This document shows, piece after piece, positions 45,674-57,114 of a stretch of 64,000 nucleotides of DNA (the stretch's first letter is position 1; each line of letters begins with the position of its first letter). The stretch is from Halichondria panicea (lineage: Eukaryota > Porifera > Demospongiae > Suberitida > Halichondriidae). The position numbers and the translations under genes were made by a program. The stretch covers positions 12,324,632 through 12,388,631 of the forward strand of contig NC_087377.1 in the NCBI RefSeq assembly GCF_963675165.1, read 5' to 3'. Below the pieces are notes generated by a model. The model did no database searches, was not told the DNA's origin, and saw nothing but the letters and a program-made list of their open reading frames with translations.

Positions 45674-46470
45674 TGTATACAGCTGCTCAATGCTAAATGA
45701 AGTGAAAGTAAGAGTTTCTATAGGCATGTTTCTTGGATTCTTGCAATTAGTGGATTTACAAATGAATGCTTGGTTCTCGAGTTATGCCTAATTTTGCTTA
45801 CTTGAAGGCTGTTGCAGACTCATTAGAATTCTATGTAGCAAAGCCTATGGATATAACTTACTTAGTTTGCACTAGAACGCTAGCTATATATAGTGTACGT
45901 AGCTGCAAATGGATAATTAATGCAATCTCTATACACATGCAGCCCCTCCAATGAACTACACAGCTCCACTACTCTCACCACGAAATGGCACCATCAGTGA
46001 TCATTCAATTCCCGGTACACAAGTGACCTTCCAGTGTGATGATGAACTGTTCCCTGAGGGGATAATGACTGCTACCTGTCTAGCTACAGGAAAGTGGGAC
46101 AAAAATCCAGAGGAGATCGTCTGCAGAGGCAATTTTAAGTGTATTCAGTAATGTTTTTTCACACTTCTCTCTTGAACCACCTACAGCTGCTCCTTGTAAT
46201 TGTGCCAGCCTATCTGATGGGAGTCGATTTGATGAAGCTGTCTCCATCAGTGTGGTTGTCACGGCAGTTCTATTCACAATCATTGGATTGTTGATGGGAC
46301 TCTTGATCATGTTTTTGCTCATACGTAAGAAGGCAGTGTACTCCCCAGCAGCTAAAGAGCAAGCTAACGTAGGACCCACTGTACCAGCTTGTCCTGTTTA
46401 TGAAGAAGTGTCACGCAAAGAGGAGATGGAACTGAACACTAACCAAGCGTATGGACCATTAGGACTGTAA
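44404..46470 (+). CDS. R8: Ig-FN3-Sushi x2-TM receptor, start codon lost
   Basis: Exons: signal exon ending 44483 (IKLIRVLLISFLAGFSIG), 44542-44841 (Ig), 44902-45180 (FN3), 45232-45441 (Sushi 1), 45943-46128 (Sushi 2) and 46187-46470 (TM and tail, CPVYEEVSRKEEMEL, NQAYGPLGL). It is closest to R7 in Ig and FN3, and to R1 in having two Sushi exons and a GC donor after Sushi 2. The ATG used by R7 is deleted: R7 has GAGATGACACTAGTAGAGAT where R8 has only AAGAGAT. The frame is open upstream to other ATG codons (for example 44219), which would add an unusual N-terminus. The first cysteine of Sushi 2 is tyrosine (MNYTAP). Function may be impaired. Confidence 0.72.
45474..45800. repeat. CA/GT-cored dispersed repeat in R8 intron
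   Basis: Reverse orientation relative to 8970-9235: ATGCCTCGGTGTGTGCATGC, GT runs at 45538-45566 and 45603-45672, then CAGCTGCTCAA, AGAGTTTCTATAGGC and CTCGAGTTATGCCTA. Confidence 0.8.
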
Positions 46471-46729
46471 AACTTCTGGTAATTTTCATCAACAGCTAAT
46501 GTAGACGTACATGTAAACAATTAATATAGCACTACAACCGTTCATTATCAACAACTTAAGAACAACGTAAACAATAACATTGCCACTATATGTTTTGTTC
46601 AATACATGTACCCGCAGATGATAAAAGCATGTGGCATAAAGTTATAAGCAGCTGTAAATAAAAAACACTGTTTAGTGTCTACGATGGGGTTTTAGAAGCC
46701 TAAGAATCTTAAAGGCACATAGTATCCTA

Positions 46730-47130
46730 GCTGAGTGCGGTATAAAAAGTGCATACTTGGGGTTTTTTTTAAATCCCATGGACACCAACAAAAGTGTGTC
46801 AAACTCATTTAGATACTAGTATGCGTGCGCAATCTCTCTTACATGGCTTCTATAGAAACCGTGATAAAAGCAAGTAAACGCTGTGAACGCTATGTCAAAC
46901 CTTCACTGAAAGAAACTCCACACAATCTCAAACATGGAACAATAAAACAGCCACTCCCACTTTCTATATGTAGTACACGATTACCACCTCTGAGGCACTT
47001 TTCACATGACTTGTAGATCACATAAAAGTTAGACACTGTTTTGGAGGTGTCTATGGGATTTAAAAAGAAGCCCAAAGGCACTGTTTAAGTATCCCGAGCG
47101 TAGCGAGGGTACTACAAGTGGCTGAAGGCT
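46730..47130. repeat. Imperfect duplicated repeat copies
   Basis: Two related stretches, about 46755-46830 and 47105-47185, share AAATC, ACACC-ACAAAA and ACTA-TGC-TGCGCAA phrases. Around 47040-47110 a complementary ATGGGATTTAAAAAGAAGCC lies opposite the left copy, suggesting an old inverted-repeat element. No gene was seen. Confidence 0.4.
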
Positions 47131-47499
47131 TCTAAATCACATGAACACCGACAAAACAATGTCTCTAAATACTAATGCACATGCGCAAACCTTGACTACA
47201 ATACAGCAAGTTTATTTTGCAGGATATACTAAGTACGTAAGTTGCAGATATACTAAGTCCCACAGTACACCTCATCTGAGGTACTTTTCCCATGTACAGT
47301 TAGGTACGTCTCTTATTAACTAATGTCTAATGTCTAGTATATGCATGCAAGTACAAAGGAATCCTAAATGACATAATAATATGCACACAATTACCTGTAC
47401 AGATGTTTAGGAGAAACTGCATGTTGACATAATTATACTATATTTGATTTGACATGCATGCAGTTGTCTTGAGTTGTTGGCCTAAGTCGTATTCGTTAC

Positions 47500-48176
47500 A
47501 CAAGCCTATGTCATGTAGCTACGTATATAGATATTATTCAAAGACTCACATTGCATTGTGTTGTTTTACATAGTGAGGTGAGACAGTCCACCCCAGAAGA
47601 CTGCACCAGCCTATTGTCACTGCACTGTGAGGGGGGGGGGGAGTACATGTACATGTAATAAGTGTTCGCAGATATCGCAGTTGACACTAGTCACACTTTG
47701 TTCAATAACAGTAGTAGACAACAGAAACAGCATAACACTCATAACCTAATCATAACCTAGCTTGCACAAAACTCAAGAACTTATATACAGAACACATATA
47801 ACTCTAGAATGTTCTACCTAGTTCTCTAATGTCAAAGTTCAGCAGCAGCTACAGTTCTAGAACAAACATTAACTAGAATAATCTAGATGTACAGTCTAAG
47901 TGAAGAGTTCACCTAATCACTACACTTGTGGTTTACCACTTGATCAATTACTTCCTCTAACAATAAGTGGAGTATGCAGATCTCATTGAAATAGGAAACA
48001 AGGACAGAGAAACATTGAAAACGTGCACTAAAAAAAGTTAAATACATGTAGCCACAGTACAATTTACGAAAATGTTATGTGGAATCTACTTTGAAAGTTT
48101 CTTACAGTGTCAGCTTTTGAGGAAATTTAGGTGAAATAGCTGGCTAAGAAATTTCAACCCAACCTATTGATAGTAC
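47500..48176 (-). pseudogene. Decayed helical-gene exon region
   Basis: About 47545-47635 repeats the 2230-2345 exon region with deletions. About 47640-47960 is an insertion not present in the 2.3 kb copy. About 47960-48176 again follows 2365-2580. This gives a paralogous alignment useful for dating insertions. Confidence 0.5.
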
Positions 48177-48822
48177 CAAGGGCGTATGAAGAGAAGAGCT
48201 AGGGCATGCAACTCACAATGTAAACTGTGTATGTGTCAAAAAACTGATGAGTCAGCAGGATACGCTATATTTAGCCAACCGCCCACTAGAGGAGGTTGGT
48301 CACGATTAAGTAAGATTCACGTGAGCTTATGTTTTCTATGTAAAAACTCCAAACCCATCCAAGCTGCTGAGTCGGCACTTTTTATCTACTTTCTTCCATT
48401 AGCTCGTTTATCTCTCTTGTATAACATCTCCTGTTAGTTTTTGAGTCGTAGTAGTTTAACACTATACCTGCTACATCAAGACAGGAGTCAAAGAAACCAA
48501 GAATTTGAGGCAACAACTCAAAGTTTGTGGTTTATGGCTTGTTGCTTCTAGTACAACTATGCTACTCACTTTCTAGTGTCACTGAGCATTGTTAGCATTA
48601 TTTACTACTAGTATAGAGAGCTACAATCATCTGCAGTATGTTAGCTTAGCTAGCTTAGCTAGAATAGCTACTTTCTCTGTAAGTTTCCGTATATCTTCAC
48701 CGTGCACGCACAAAAACGGTGCACGTGCAATGCATTCTTTACTATTTTTATATATAAGACCCCGCCCATTTGTTTTCTGATAGATAGTATAGTTGCATGC
48801 CCTCTTCTCTTCATACGCCCTT
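48177..48822. mobile_element. 646-base element with 8-base target duplication
   Basis: The ends CAAGGGCGTATGAAGAGAAG and CTTCTCTTCATACGCCCTT are inverted. GATAGTAC is present directly on both sides. The paralogous site at 2577-2584 has a single GATAGTAC and no element. An 8-base duplication is typical of hAT-type elements. Internal open frames are short and not transposase-like. Confidence 0.88.
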
Positions 48823-49014
48823 GATAGTACAACATACATCACTAAAGCAACTTTTTAGACATGCGTGCACAAATAATTACAAGTGCTAGAGTATTTTTTG
48901 GATCACACAATGACATCAATGCACTGAACTTATAGTGATTCGTGCACGCATGTCGGACCTTCTCTGGGGTCATACTGAATGACACAATAAGTATCCTTTA
49001 TTCACCCATCTCAC

Positions 49015-49130
49015 CAGTTTGAGCAGTGTCTCCAGGAGGTTGATGTGTTGAGGGTAGTGTCTGTGTTGTAGTGTCTCAGGGGAGGAGGGAGGACACTCGG
49101 TCACCACACCCACTCACACCACTCAGCTCT
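49015..49130 (-). pseudogene. Frameshifted CAETLQH helical-repeat exon copy
   Basis: Copy of 2795-2912. The bases coding for the LCAE region are partly deleted (GTCTCAGGGGAGG in place of GTCTCAGCACAGAGGGGGA), which breaks the frame. Confidence 0.6.
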
Positions 49131-49486
49131 CCAAGCAGGAGAATGGAACTGGAGGGTGTACAAGATTAGATTTGGTTAAAACTGCTATTACGTATAATTA
49201 TTATACTCTGCAGTGCCTCTATTTACATCACAACACACAGCACATTATTCATAAGCTCACTTGAGGATTCTCTTGTACACTGGCCCACATTTATCTACTA
49301 CAACATCTACAAAAACACATACCCTTATCACGAACACCTTGTACATGTACATAATTATAAGCTAGCATACCTTTATCCCATACCCCACTACACCGTAAAG
49401 CTCCACACATCGTCATGGAAACACTACAACAGTACCACCCACCAGTCATCCCACGTAGGGTTCCAGACAATCCTTCACCTGTGTGT

Positions 49487-49498
49487 GTGTGTGCGTGC

Positions 49499-49583
<85 letters not shown>
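49487..49583. repeat. (GT)n microsatellite
   Basis: A GT run with a GTGC segment at its left end. It sits in the same position relative to the helical-gene exons as those at 3239 and 43803. Confidence 0.95.
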
Positions 49584-49586
<3 letters not shown>

Positions 49587-49696
49587 TGGTGGGTAGGGTT
49601 GAATTGTTGAGCTGTAATGTGTAAACATAATAAATATTATGTGTGCTACTGAACACATGATATCGGACTTTAGGTGATATTGATTACACAGGCACT

Positions 49697-49815
49697 ATCA
49701 CATGACCACCCACACACCTTAGTGCCCAGCTCTGCAGTACAGATGCAGACTACATGCCTCTCTCACTGCATGGTTGGCTGCCTGGCTCTGGGAGATGGAT
49801 GTAGAAGTTCACCTG
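49697..49815 (-). pseudogene. Broken SQSQAANHAVREA helical-repeat exon copy
   Basis: Copy of 57028-57114. Extra bases after TTCTACATC shift the frame, so ISQSQ is lost, and a further change puts a stop after the ERG-M codons. Confidence 0.6.
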
Positions 49816-49878
49816 CACACACATGCACCAACATCACTGAGACTGCTTCAATAATATTAATTTTATGAAAATTGTGAG

Positions 49879-50251
49879 CTAAGGCCACACAAACTTAATG
49901 ACTTGTTTCTCAGGCCCTCGCGCTTCGATTTTTTGACCTCTCTTGAATCCTTTTATATACTCTGCTACTTTAATATTATGGTAATAATCGCCAGATTTAA
50001 AATTAAAATTGCCACATGATGGCACCTCGTGCCTTTCCTGACTTGTGCTTGACAGCTGAGTGTGTATTTTTTGTATGTGTATTTTTCCTAAAATGGTATT
50101 TTGTATATACTTTTCCTGACATGTATGGAGGAGTGGCCAAGGTGTGGCCAGAAGTTTTTGCCCCACACACACAAAAAAAGCCTCCTCCTCCCCTCCTCGA
50201 TTGTTAATAGAATATGCCTGAGCAAGTGATCAAGTTTGTGTGGCCTAAGTA
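49879..50251. mobile_element. Inverted-repeat element, GGCCACACAAACTT ends
   Basis: The ends AAGGCCACACAAACTTAATG and ATCAAGTTTGTGTGGCCTAA are inverted, about 370 bases apart, with no coding frame. A similar left end, GGCCAAACAAAGTTAATTC, occurs alone near 59783. Confidence 0.75.
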
Positions 50252-50500
50252 TAATTATATTGCTAACCTGCTGCTAATTAAATGATTGTAATGTCAGAAT
50301 CGATCTTAAAATACCGCTATTTGACCCGCCAAAGAGTGTCGTTCTATTTATCAGTTCGTCGGATGAATTGCACAGACACATCAACATCACAACAAGATAG
50401 TTATTATAGTGATTACATAACGATAGAGATCTTAACTAATTTAAGTGCTGCAGAAATATCATGTAGCTCGTCCATATTTGTGTTCTAATCACCCACTCAC

Positions 50501-50603
50501 CACTTTGTGGATGTGCTGCTCGACCAGCTGCACTCCCCTGGTCTGTGTGACTACCCTCCAGGTCTCCTGAGAGTAGAGCCTCACACCCTCAGCCACATAG
50601 TAC
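50501..50603 (-). CDS. Intact helical-repeat exon (YYVAEGVRLYSQETW)
   Basis: The best-preserved copy of the 103-base exon: YYVAEGVRLYSQETWRVVTQ then TRGVQLVEQHIHKV, with a CTCCCCCTCAG acceptor and GTGAG donor. It encodes a probable HEAT/ARM helix pair of a cytoplasmic scaffold-like protein; the exact family is not recognised. Its neighbours at 49.0 and 49.7 kb are broken, so this may be an orphan exon rather than part of a live gene. Confidence 0.45.
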
Positions 50604-51060
50604 CTGAGGGGGAGGGAGAGATAGTGAAATACAGTGTAACAATGAACAAAGGACCCTCGGAAAAACCGTGACACACCTCAACATTATTGAATGTGATAAA
50701 TACGCGTAGCGAGGTTTCACTGCAGTGCATCCATAGTTACAGCAAGGACAATCTCGCTACCATTTATCAAGTGGTGAAAACCTACTGAACAATAAAGTAC
50801 ATAGGAGTGCAAATGATAAGCATCATTCAACCAATAAACACATTCTGTACTAGGGTGGGTAGATTTGGTAAAGATGTCAGAATGGATAAGCAATAAACAC
50901 TCCGATTCAAAACAGAGGGTATAAGATCCACTCTATAACTAGAGCACCGAAGTGCAAACCCTTTGGACATGGTGCCTACAACACAAAGATGGTCAAAAAA
51001 ATTAACACTATAACGCCTAATATAAGTTAGAAGTTAGAATATAATAAAAAATATAAATAA
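50604..51060. other. No gene seen; helical-gene intergenic repeat
   Basis: Contains the shared phrase ACATTCTGTACTAGGGTGGG (about 50840) that recurs in each helical-gene block. No exon. Confidence 0.45.
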
Positions 51061-51710
51061 ATATTATTATGCCAATCAAAACAGGCACCAACACGCGGTT
51101 AATACATGTACTCTTACTAGTGACTGCTACTGAACACATGCACACACACTCAACAGATTAGGATTAAAAACTAAAACCGGCTAAAAATAATGTTGACCTC
51201 AAAGACGAAGTAGACCTATATAGGAATGCTGCATCCACCATAACGGTAGGTTTTCATGTAGGTCCTATATATAAAAGTTATAAAATAAAAAAACAATGTG
51301 TTTCTAGGATGTTTGTAGAGTTGCAGGTTTTGAATGCTTTTTGTAGTGGAGCATAATTTTGAAGTTAGCGGGAGACGGTTGTAGTGCAGAGCACCTGAAT
51401 ATTCAAAACTGCTTCGGTAATGTTCGGATTTTGGCTGGCCTATGTTTCCTGATCCACGGGTCCCACTGTACAGTGATGAATTGAGCTTGAACTTGTTCGT
51501 CAGGTAGGGAGGGGAAAGGTTCAGCAGACATTTGTGCACTTGGGTGAGCATGAATCTTTGGTGCCTTTCATGGAGTGTGATCCAGCCAAGTTGGTGCCTG
51601 AAGGGTGAGCTGCTGGTGCGTGGAGGTTTTGCCAATATCACACGTACGTATTCCATAGTTCTGGAACTACTATTGTCGATAAATGGTATCCAATGCATAC
51701 AATTATACAC
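51060..51710 (-). mobile_element. LINE 3' fragment (reverse-transcriptase C-terminus)
   Basis: The minus frame 51710-51216 reads WITLHERHQRFMLTQVHKCL, NLSPPYLTNKF, SFEYSGALHYNRLP and SIQNLQLYKHPRNTL. This order (W-x-x-HxR, HK-L-x-L-PPYL, YSGA-x-x-N-LP, I-x-x-K) is typical of the C-terminal region after the RT domain in CR1/jockey-like non-LTR retrotransposons. Upstream parts, including the catalytic RT motifs, are absent, as in 5'-truncated insertions. About 51060-51215 may be its 3' UTR. Confidence 0.7.
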
Positions 51711-51892
51711 TCACAAAACTAGTTAACTTGATCAATGATGATATTTACTTCAATACATGACTGTATCCAGACTCTAATGTATGTCAAAAAGTCACTCAAC
51801 ACATGCAGTACGTATATTAATGTTGTTTTTTGTTTCCAACACCCCTATCTACTAACTCATTTGTGGGTGTAGATCAACAATGCAATGAGAAC

Positions 51893-51945
51893 CCACCTAT
51901 TAAATTCTCAACTAGAAGGCTTCTAGTTGAGAATTTAATAGGTTA
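51893..51945. repeat. 52-base near-perfect hairpin
   Basis: CCTATTAAATTCTCAACTAG and its complement are separated by AAGGCTT. No coding role. Confidence 0.85.
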
Positions 51946-51999
51946 GTGTTTCACTATAGGCTATATGGTGAGAACTGGTCTGGCAGTCAAGTCATTGAT

Positions 52000-52591
52000 C
52001 AGGGGCGTAGCTACCATTGTTTCCTGGTTGCCCAGAAACCCCCCAGGAGCTGAGAAAATTGGGCAGGGCTCCCTATAATTGAAATCATGCAGCCCTGCCC
52101 ATCTTTTCACATGTGGCTGCAAATCAATAATCAGAGCAGCACCGTGAAGCGTTTCACTTTGGCTTTGTCTCAGCTAGTTAGTCTCAGCTAGCTAGCTACC
52201 TCAAACAAAGAAGACCAAGACTTAAGTTCTAGATCTAGTATCAATCCTGAATGCTCCAGTATTCTCAGACTCAGCTCTAAGCACAACTTTATTCAAGAAG
52301 TGTACAAGTTTAGAACAATCTCAGCCACATGAAACCTCTCAGGTAAATGACATTTAATTGTTGCTCAGCTAGACTAGCAATACACAATTGGCACCTGCAT
52401 GCCTAGTATGTTACGTCTATCTTCTCACAAACATGTAAAAAAGTCATGAACAATAGTCAATAACAGTAGGTGTGTCCCAATCAAGAGGGTGTGGTACCTG
52501 AAGTGGGCGTGGCCACAAACATTTCGCGGCGCTAATGCGCCGCTGATTTTTCTGAAGAAACCCCTGTCTCAAAAGTCTGGCTACGCCCCTG
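52000..52591. mobile_element. Non-autonomous element, CAGGGGCGTAGC ends
   Basis: The left end CAGGGGCGTAGCTACC is inverted to the right end GGCTACGCCCCTG. It ends 32 bases before the R9 start codon and so may contribute to that promoter region. Related to 32579-34132, 42990-43371 and 62787-62952. Confidence 0.7.
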
Positions 52592-52622
52592 TTGATAAAG
52601 TACCTTTGTCCTGCCTCCATGC

Positions 52623-54711
52623 ATGATGACACATGCTGAGACTAGATCTATTTGGGTTTTAGTGGTTGGTAAGTCACTGTTTATAACTTGCATGCCAGTT
52701 GCTGTACAGTAACTAGTCTATCGTTTTGCTAGAAAGTTTCATGTTAGTGTCATGCATGCTTGCTCTCTTCACTATACAGGTGTACCATTGGTGTTTGGTA
52801 GTCTGACTCGTGACTACACTGAGACGCCCTGTGTTGGGGATGTGATATCCGTCACGTGCACAGTGCCTGGAGTTTCCTTGGATTGGGACGTGCCTGATCC
52901 AACTAGGAATATACGAATTATTGCGTCAACCGAACCATTCCAACGAGATCAGTACTCAGTCACATTAGTGATATTCAACTCCACTAGTTCAATAATCACC
53001 TCCAGTTTGAGTTTCCCTGCAGCTGATGCGATCACTATTGGATGTTTTCCTATACTACAACCGGAGTTGAGGGAAGAACTCATCATACTGACAGCTAGTG
53101 AGTCTATTAGCCTGGGCTTTTTACAATGCCATAAACCTCTTACTTTACAGCTACTCCTTCACCACCGACTGGATTCAGTGACTTAATTCTGAGCAGCTCA
53201 GCCATTGAAGTCAGTGTATCTGTGCAGTGGGACCCTCCTACTGAGACTGGTGGTAGAGATGACCTCACCTACACAGTGACCATCTCACCTCTGGCCCAGC
53301 TCTCTGTTACTGTCCTCACATCCACCTCTGTCACTGTGACTGCCCAATACAATGTGGACTACACTGTCAGTATTGTCGCTACCAACTGTGCTGGGAACAG
53401 TACAACAGCTGAATACAACTTTACGATTGGTGAGTCAATATGGTCTTTATAAATAGTACACTATATTATTATACTGACCCCCTCTTATGCAGGTGGCTGT
53501 CCTGTGTTGACTGACCCCATGAATGGAGTGTTTGGACCAGCCTCCAGCAGATTACCAGGATCCACAGTAACCATCCAATGTGATGCTGGATATGTATCTG
53601 CTGTTACAATGGTGACATGTGCGGATGCACTGATTTGGAGTGCCGACCCTGAGGCTATTGAGTGTATATCAATACCCACACTCCCTCCCACAACTCGTGA
53701 GTTGAGTTCTTGATTTTACAAAAACTTATTTGTTCACCTCACATGCAGCTCCAATGAACTGCACAGCTCCACTATCCTCACCACAGAATGGTACTATCAG
53801 TGATCATTCAGTACCAGCTATTCCCGGTACACAAGTGACCTTCCAGTGTGACGATGGACTGTTCCCTGAGAGGATAATGACTGCCACCTGTCTAGCTACA
53901 GGAGAATGGGACAAGATCCCGGGGAAGATCGTCTGCAGAAATGAGTCTAGTAAGCTATACCTGCATGGTTTATGGTTCGGTGTACTCAGATCAAAAGTTC
54001 GAATTACTAAAATTCAAATGAGCGTATAATTATAATGTTCAATTTTTACATCAATCATATTCCTTGTACCCAGTTTCCTGTGTTCTGCCTGCTCCTCCAC
54101 TTAATGGAGCATTACTCACTAACTGTCAGAACACTAACCTAGTCGAGGGCTCAGTCATTACCTTCCAATGTGATCCTGGGTTTTCACTGGTGGGTGAAGC
54201 AACTGTCACTTGTAACAACTCTGGTCTTTGGTATCCTGACCCGGCTCTATTGGATTGTGTATCTAGAAGTTGTACGTACACACAAGTACTATAATTATAT
54301 AATTATAAACTGATACAAGAACACACTTTTAGTAAAAATGAATAGCTATAATCATAGTCTTACTCTTGTGATGCACGCCCTCCCATTGTTTATTGGAACT
54401 CTCTATACATATATTTTTCGCTCTAAAAATGTTGCCTCCTCCCATGCACAGTTCAATCACCCATCCTATTTACCGGAGAGGTTCTTTCTATCAGTGTGGT
54501 TGTCACTGCAGTTGCTTTCACAGTCATTGGATTCCTCACTGGACTCCTAGTGATGCACCTTTGCTCTCGTAAGAAGGCAGTGTACTCTCTAGCAACTGAA
54601 GAACAAGCTAACGTAGGACCCACTGCACCAGTTGGTCCTGTTTATGAGGAGGTGTCACCACCCAAAGAGGAGATTGAACTGAACACTAACCAGGCGTATG
54701 GACCAGTATAG
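52623..54711 (+). CDS. R9: Ig-FN3-Sushi x3-TM receptor
   Basis: Exons: 52623-52668 (short signal exon, MMTHAETRSIWVLVV, donor GGTAAGT), 52780-53097 (Ig, TPCVGDVISVTCTVPG, TIGCFP), 53151-53429 (FN3), 53493-53696 (Sushi 1, GCPVLTDPMNGVFG), 53749-53949 (Sushi 2), 54074-54271 (Sushi 3, SCVLPAPPLNGALL) and 54452-54711 (TM SVVVTAVAFTVIGFLTGLLV and tail). All junctions are phase 1 and predict 501 residues with no stop. The tail has GPVYEEVSPPKEEIEL and NQAYGPV, then TAG two codons before the usual end. It is closest to R1 in its Ig domain. The signal exon is the least certain part. Confidence 0.86.
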
Positions 54712-55008
54712 GACTGTGAAAATTATAACATTCCCACAGGCCTAATTATCGGTTATAACTACGTATAGTATAGTGTATAGCGTTTTTTGTACGATTTATT
54801 AAATTTTTGCCACAAAAACATTTGCAATGTGAAAAGTTGGTAGAATTGGCCCGGGGAAATACCAAAAAGCGTGGAAACAAGAAAGCAGGCGCAAGCATAA
54901 CGACAATTCGTTAACACAATAATTATGTGAATTGATATGGATATATATATAGATGCAGTCGTCCTAGGCTTTGAGTTGTTAGCCTAAGTCATGTAGCTAC
55001 GTAGATAT

Positions 55009-55110
55009 TCAAGACTCACATTGTTCTATTCTTCTTCTGAGGATCATTCTTCCCAGCAGCTGACAGAGTGAGGTGAGACATACATTCCACTCCACTGTAA
55101 CGGCTCTGTG
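55009..55110 (-). pseudogene. Helical-gene block exon copy
   Basis: Copy of 2266-2345 and 34670-34760, with minus-strand phrases LTSLCQLLGRMILRRRIEQC. It follows R9 as the others follow R1 and R5. Confidence 0.45.
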
Positions 55111-55295
55111 CATTGGTGTGGGTACATGTGGACATGCATGTAAATAACTGGAGTATGTATAGATTATCGATACGTAATTATTGAATGTACATGTAGGAAA
55201 CCAGGATCGACACAAAGTGTTTTGGAGCAAACCTCTACATGTATGATGCAGAGCAAACCTCTACAGCAATGACTTCTACAGTCCTAATAACTCAC

Positions 55296-55382
55296 CAGTC
55301 TAGAAAATGGAGTCCAGGAACAGCTCGAGGTGCCTCTTGAACACTCTTTTACCCAGCGACGTGGCAAACACTGGCAAATTAA
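55296..55382 (-). pseudogene. LPVFA helical-repeat exon copy with stop
   Basis: Reads LPVFATSLGKRVFKRHLELF then LDSIF and TAG before the donor. The copy at 34888-34964 has LYLLVMD at the same place with no stop. Confidence 0.6.
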
Positions 55383-55469
55383 CTGTGGACAAGGTAACAT
55401 TAAACATAATGTACAGTACACAAAATAGTTAGCTACTATATAATATTATGCCCATCTTACCCATCTCAC

Positions 55470-55588
55470 CAGTTTGAGCAGCTAGTGTCTCCAGGAAGTT
55501 GATGTGTTGAGGGTAGTGTCTGTGTCGTGAGTGTCTCAGCACAGAGGGGGAGGAGGGAGGACACTCGGTCACCACACCACTCACACAC
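55470..55588 (-). pseudogene. CAETLQH helical-repeat exon copy, damaged
   Basis: Copy of 2795-2912 with an extra base in the ETLxHRH segment (GACACTCACGACACAG) and a change near the 3' end (ACACTAGCTGCTC). It is probably frameshifted. Confidence 0.6.
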
Positions 55589-56204
55589 ACGATAAAGACA
55601 CTGGAGGGGGAGGAGGGGGACGATCAGATTCAGTTAAAACTGCAACTATATTTTACTCTATCACAACACATATTCAAAACTTAGGACACTTGTATCACTA
55701 GCTATACTTGATCATTCTATTCAAGCACAATCTTTCAAACAGCTGTTTAGGTAGTATAAGACAGTCAAAAGAGCTTTAAGCGCTCAATGTACAACAATAT
55801 AGATTGCCAAGCAGTAGCTTACAAGGTTAGAGAAAAAGATAGAGTGCTGTACAAGTGAATTAAAAGATAGAGATAAGACAAGGAATGTAGTGGTCACCCA
55901 CAACTTGGTGATCTGTTACAGAACACGAAGGATTCGGAAGGTGATACTCTTTACAAGCTAAACTATAACAGGATTGAAAACACAACCACAGCCAGCTAGG
56001 TCCCATAATACAGTGCAGCTAGTATCTTCTTAATGGGGCTTTCTTACTTGTAGTGTTGTTTACACACGGTCAGCTAGTGAACAAATTAGAACATGACTAT
56101 TCTCCACACACAATGAATGAGCTGAGCAAACAATACAATCTTGACAGTACATGTCAAATTATCAGCACAGCCTATATAGTCTAGCTAACTGTACAGTGTC
56201 TCAC

Positions 56205-56314
56205 CATAGGCCTTGGTGACACTAGTGAGAGCAGCAGCCGCCCCTTGTCTAACTGAGGGTGTGCTGTCCTCAAGATTGGCAAAGAACGGTGGGAACAGTT
56301 CATCCAGCCACGAT
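56205..56314 (-). CDS. Intact FANLEDS helical-repeat exon
   Basis: Acceptor TTCTCAG, donor GTGAG. It reads SWLDELFPPFFANLEDSTPS then VRQGAAAALTSVTKAYG, open throughout. The pattern fits a HEAT repeat with a VRQGAAxAL second helix. With 57028-57114 and 57326-57416 it could form part of a live gene on the minus strand, but flanking exons at 55.3 and 58.2 kb are broken. Confidence 0.5.
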
Positions 56315-56708
56315 CTGAGAAGACCAGCAGTCACTCAGTTACAAGTCACTAACAAAGCTCCAAATCAAAAACAATTTAATATTATTTTATAGTGTAGTGA
56401 TATCGTACAGACAAAGGAAGTGAGAGCACAGTGCCATACACTTGATTGAATAAAAGTTGATGGATAGCTTTTTGAAAAAATGTATTGTCACTAATCAATT
56501 AATATGTACTAAAATTAGTTACAGTGTTTTTCTCACCTTCACTCATCTAGGAAGCATCCCAGGAAGTTATATATATACCACAGGCGACTAAAAAAGGGGA
56601 CGGGATATAAACTGATTTAAACAATGATATACTAACAATCGCCTCTCACTGGCCAGCTATCGTCATGGAAACACTTCAACAGTACGGTCTCAGACAATCC
56701 TTGTTCAC

Positions 56709-56730
56709 CTGTGTGTGTGTGTGTGTGTGT
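56709..56730. repeat. Short (GT)n run
   Basis: About 11 GT units followed by a G-rich tract, in the same relative position as the longer runs at 43803 and 49487. Confidence 0.9.
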
Positions 56731-56840
56731 GGGGGGGGGAGGGGGGTTGCTGAGCTATAATGTGTAAAATGTGTGCTACTCAAGAAATAAAAAAAGGAGT
56801 TTAGGGAATATAATTATGTAATACTTCAGTAGGTTACACA

Positions 56841-56982
56841 CAGAGGAGGTACGACAGGCGCGGTGCAGCTCAAACAATTAACCTTTGATTATCCGCCCAT
56901 GCCCCACCCACGTCGTATGTTTTTGCCTGGTGTAATCAGAGGCTAATTACTTGAGCTGCACCGCGCCTGTCGGACTCCTCTG
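56841..56982. mobile_element. hAT-like MITE with GGTTACACA duplication
   Basis: The ends CAGAGGAGGTACGACAGGCG and CGCCTGTCGGACTCCTCTG are inverted. GGTTACACA occurs directly at both borders (56832-56840 and from 56983). It is 142 bases with no coding capacity. Confidence 0.85.
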
Positions 56983-57027
56983 GGTTACACAAGTACAGGC
57001 ACCAGTATCACATGACCACCCACTCAC

Positions 57028-57114
57028 ATTAGTGCCCAGCTCTGCAGTACAGATGCAGGCTGCCTCTCTCACTGCATGGTTGGCTGCCTGGCTCTGGGAG
57101 ATGTAGAAGTCCAC
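57028..57114 (-). CDS. Intact SQSQAANHAVREA helical-repeat exon
   Basis: An 87-base phase 0-0 exon, acceptor GTGTGTGCAG and donor GTGAG. It reads VDFYISQSQAANHAVREAAC then ICTAELGTN. NHAVREAACxCxAELGT is a HEAT-type helix pair. Broken copies lie at 49697-49815 and 4753-4783. Confidence 0.5.
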
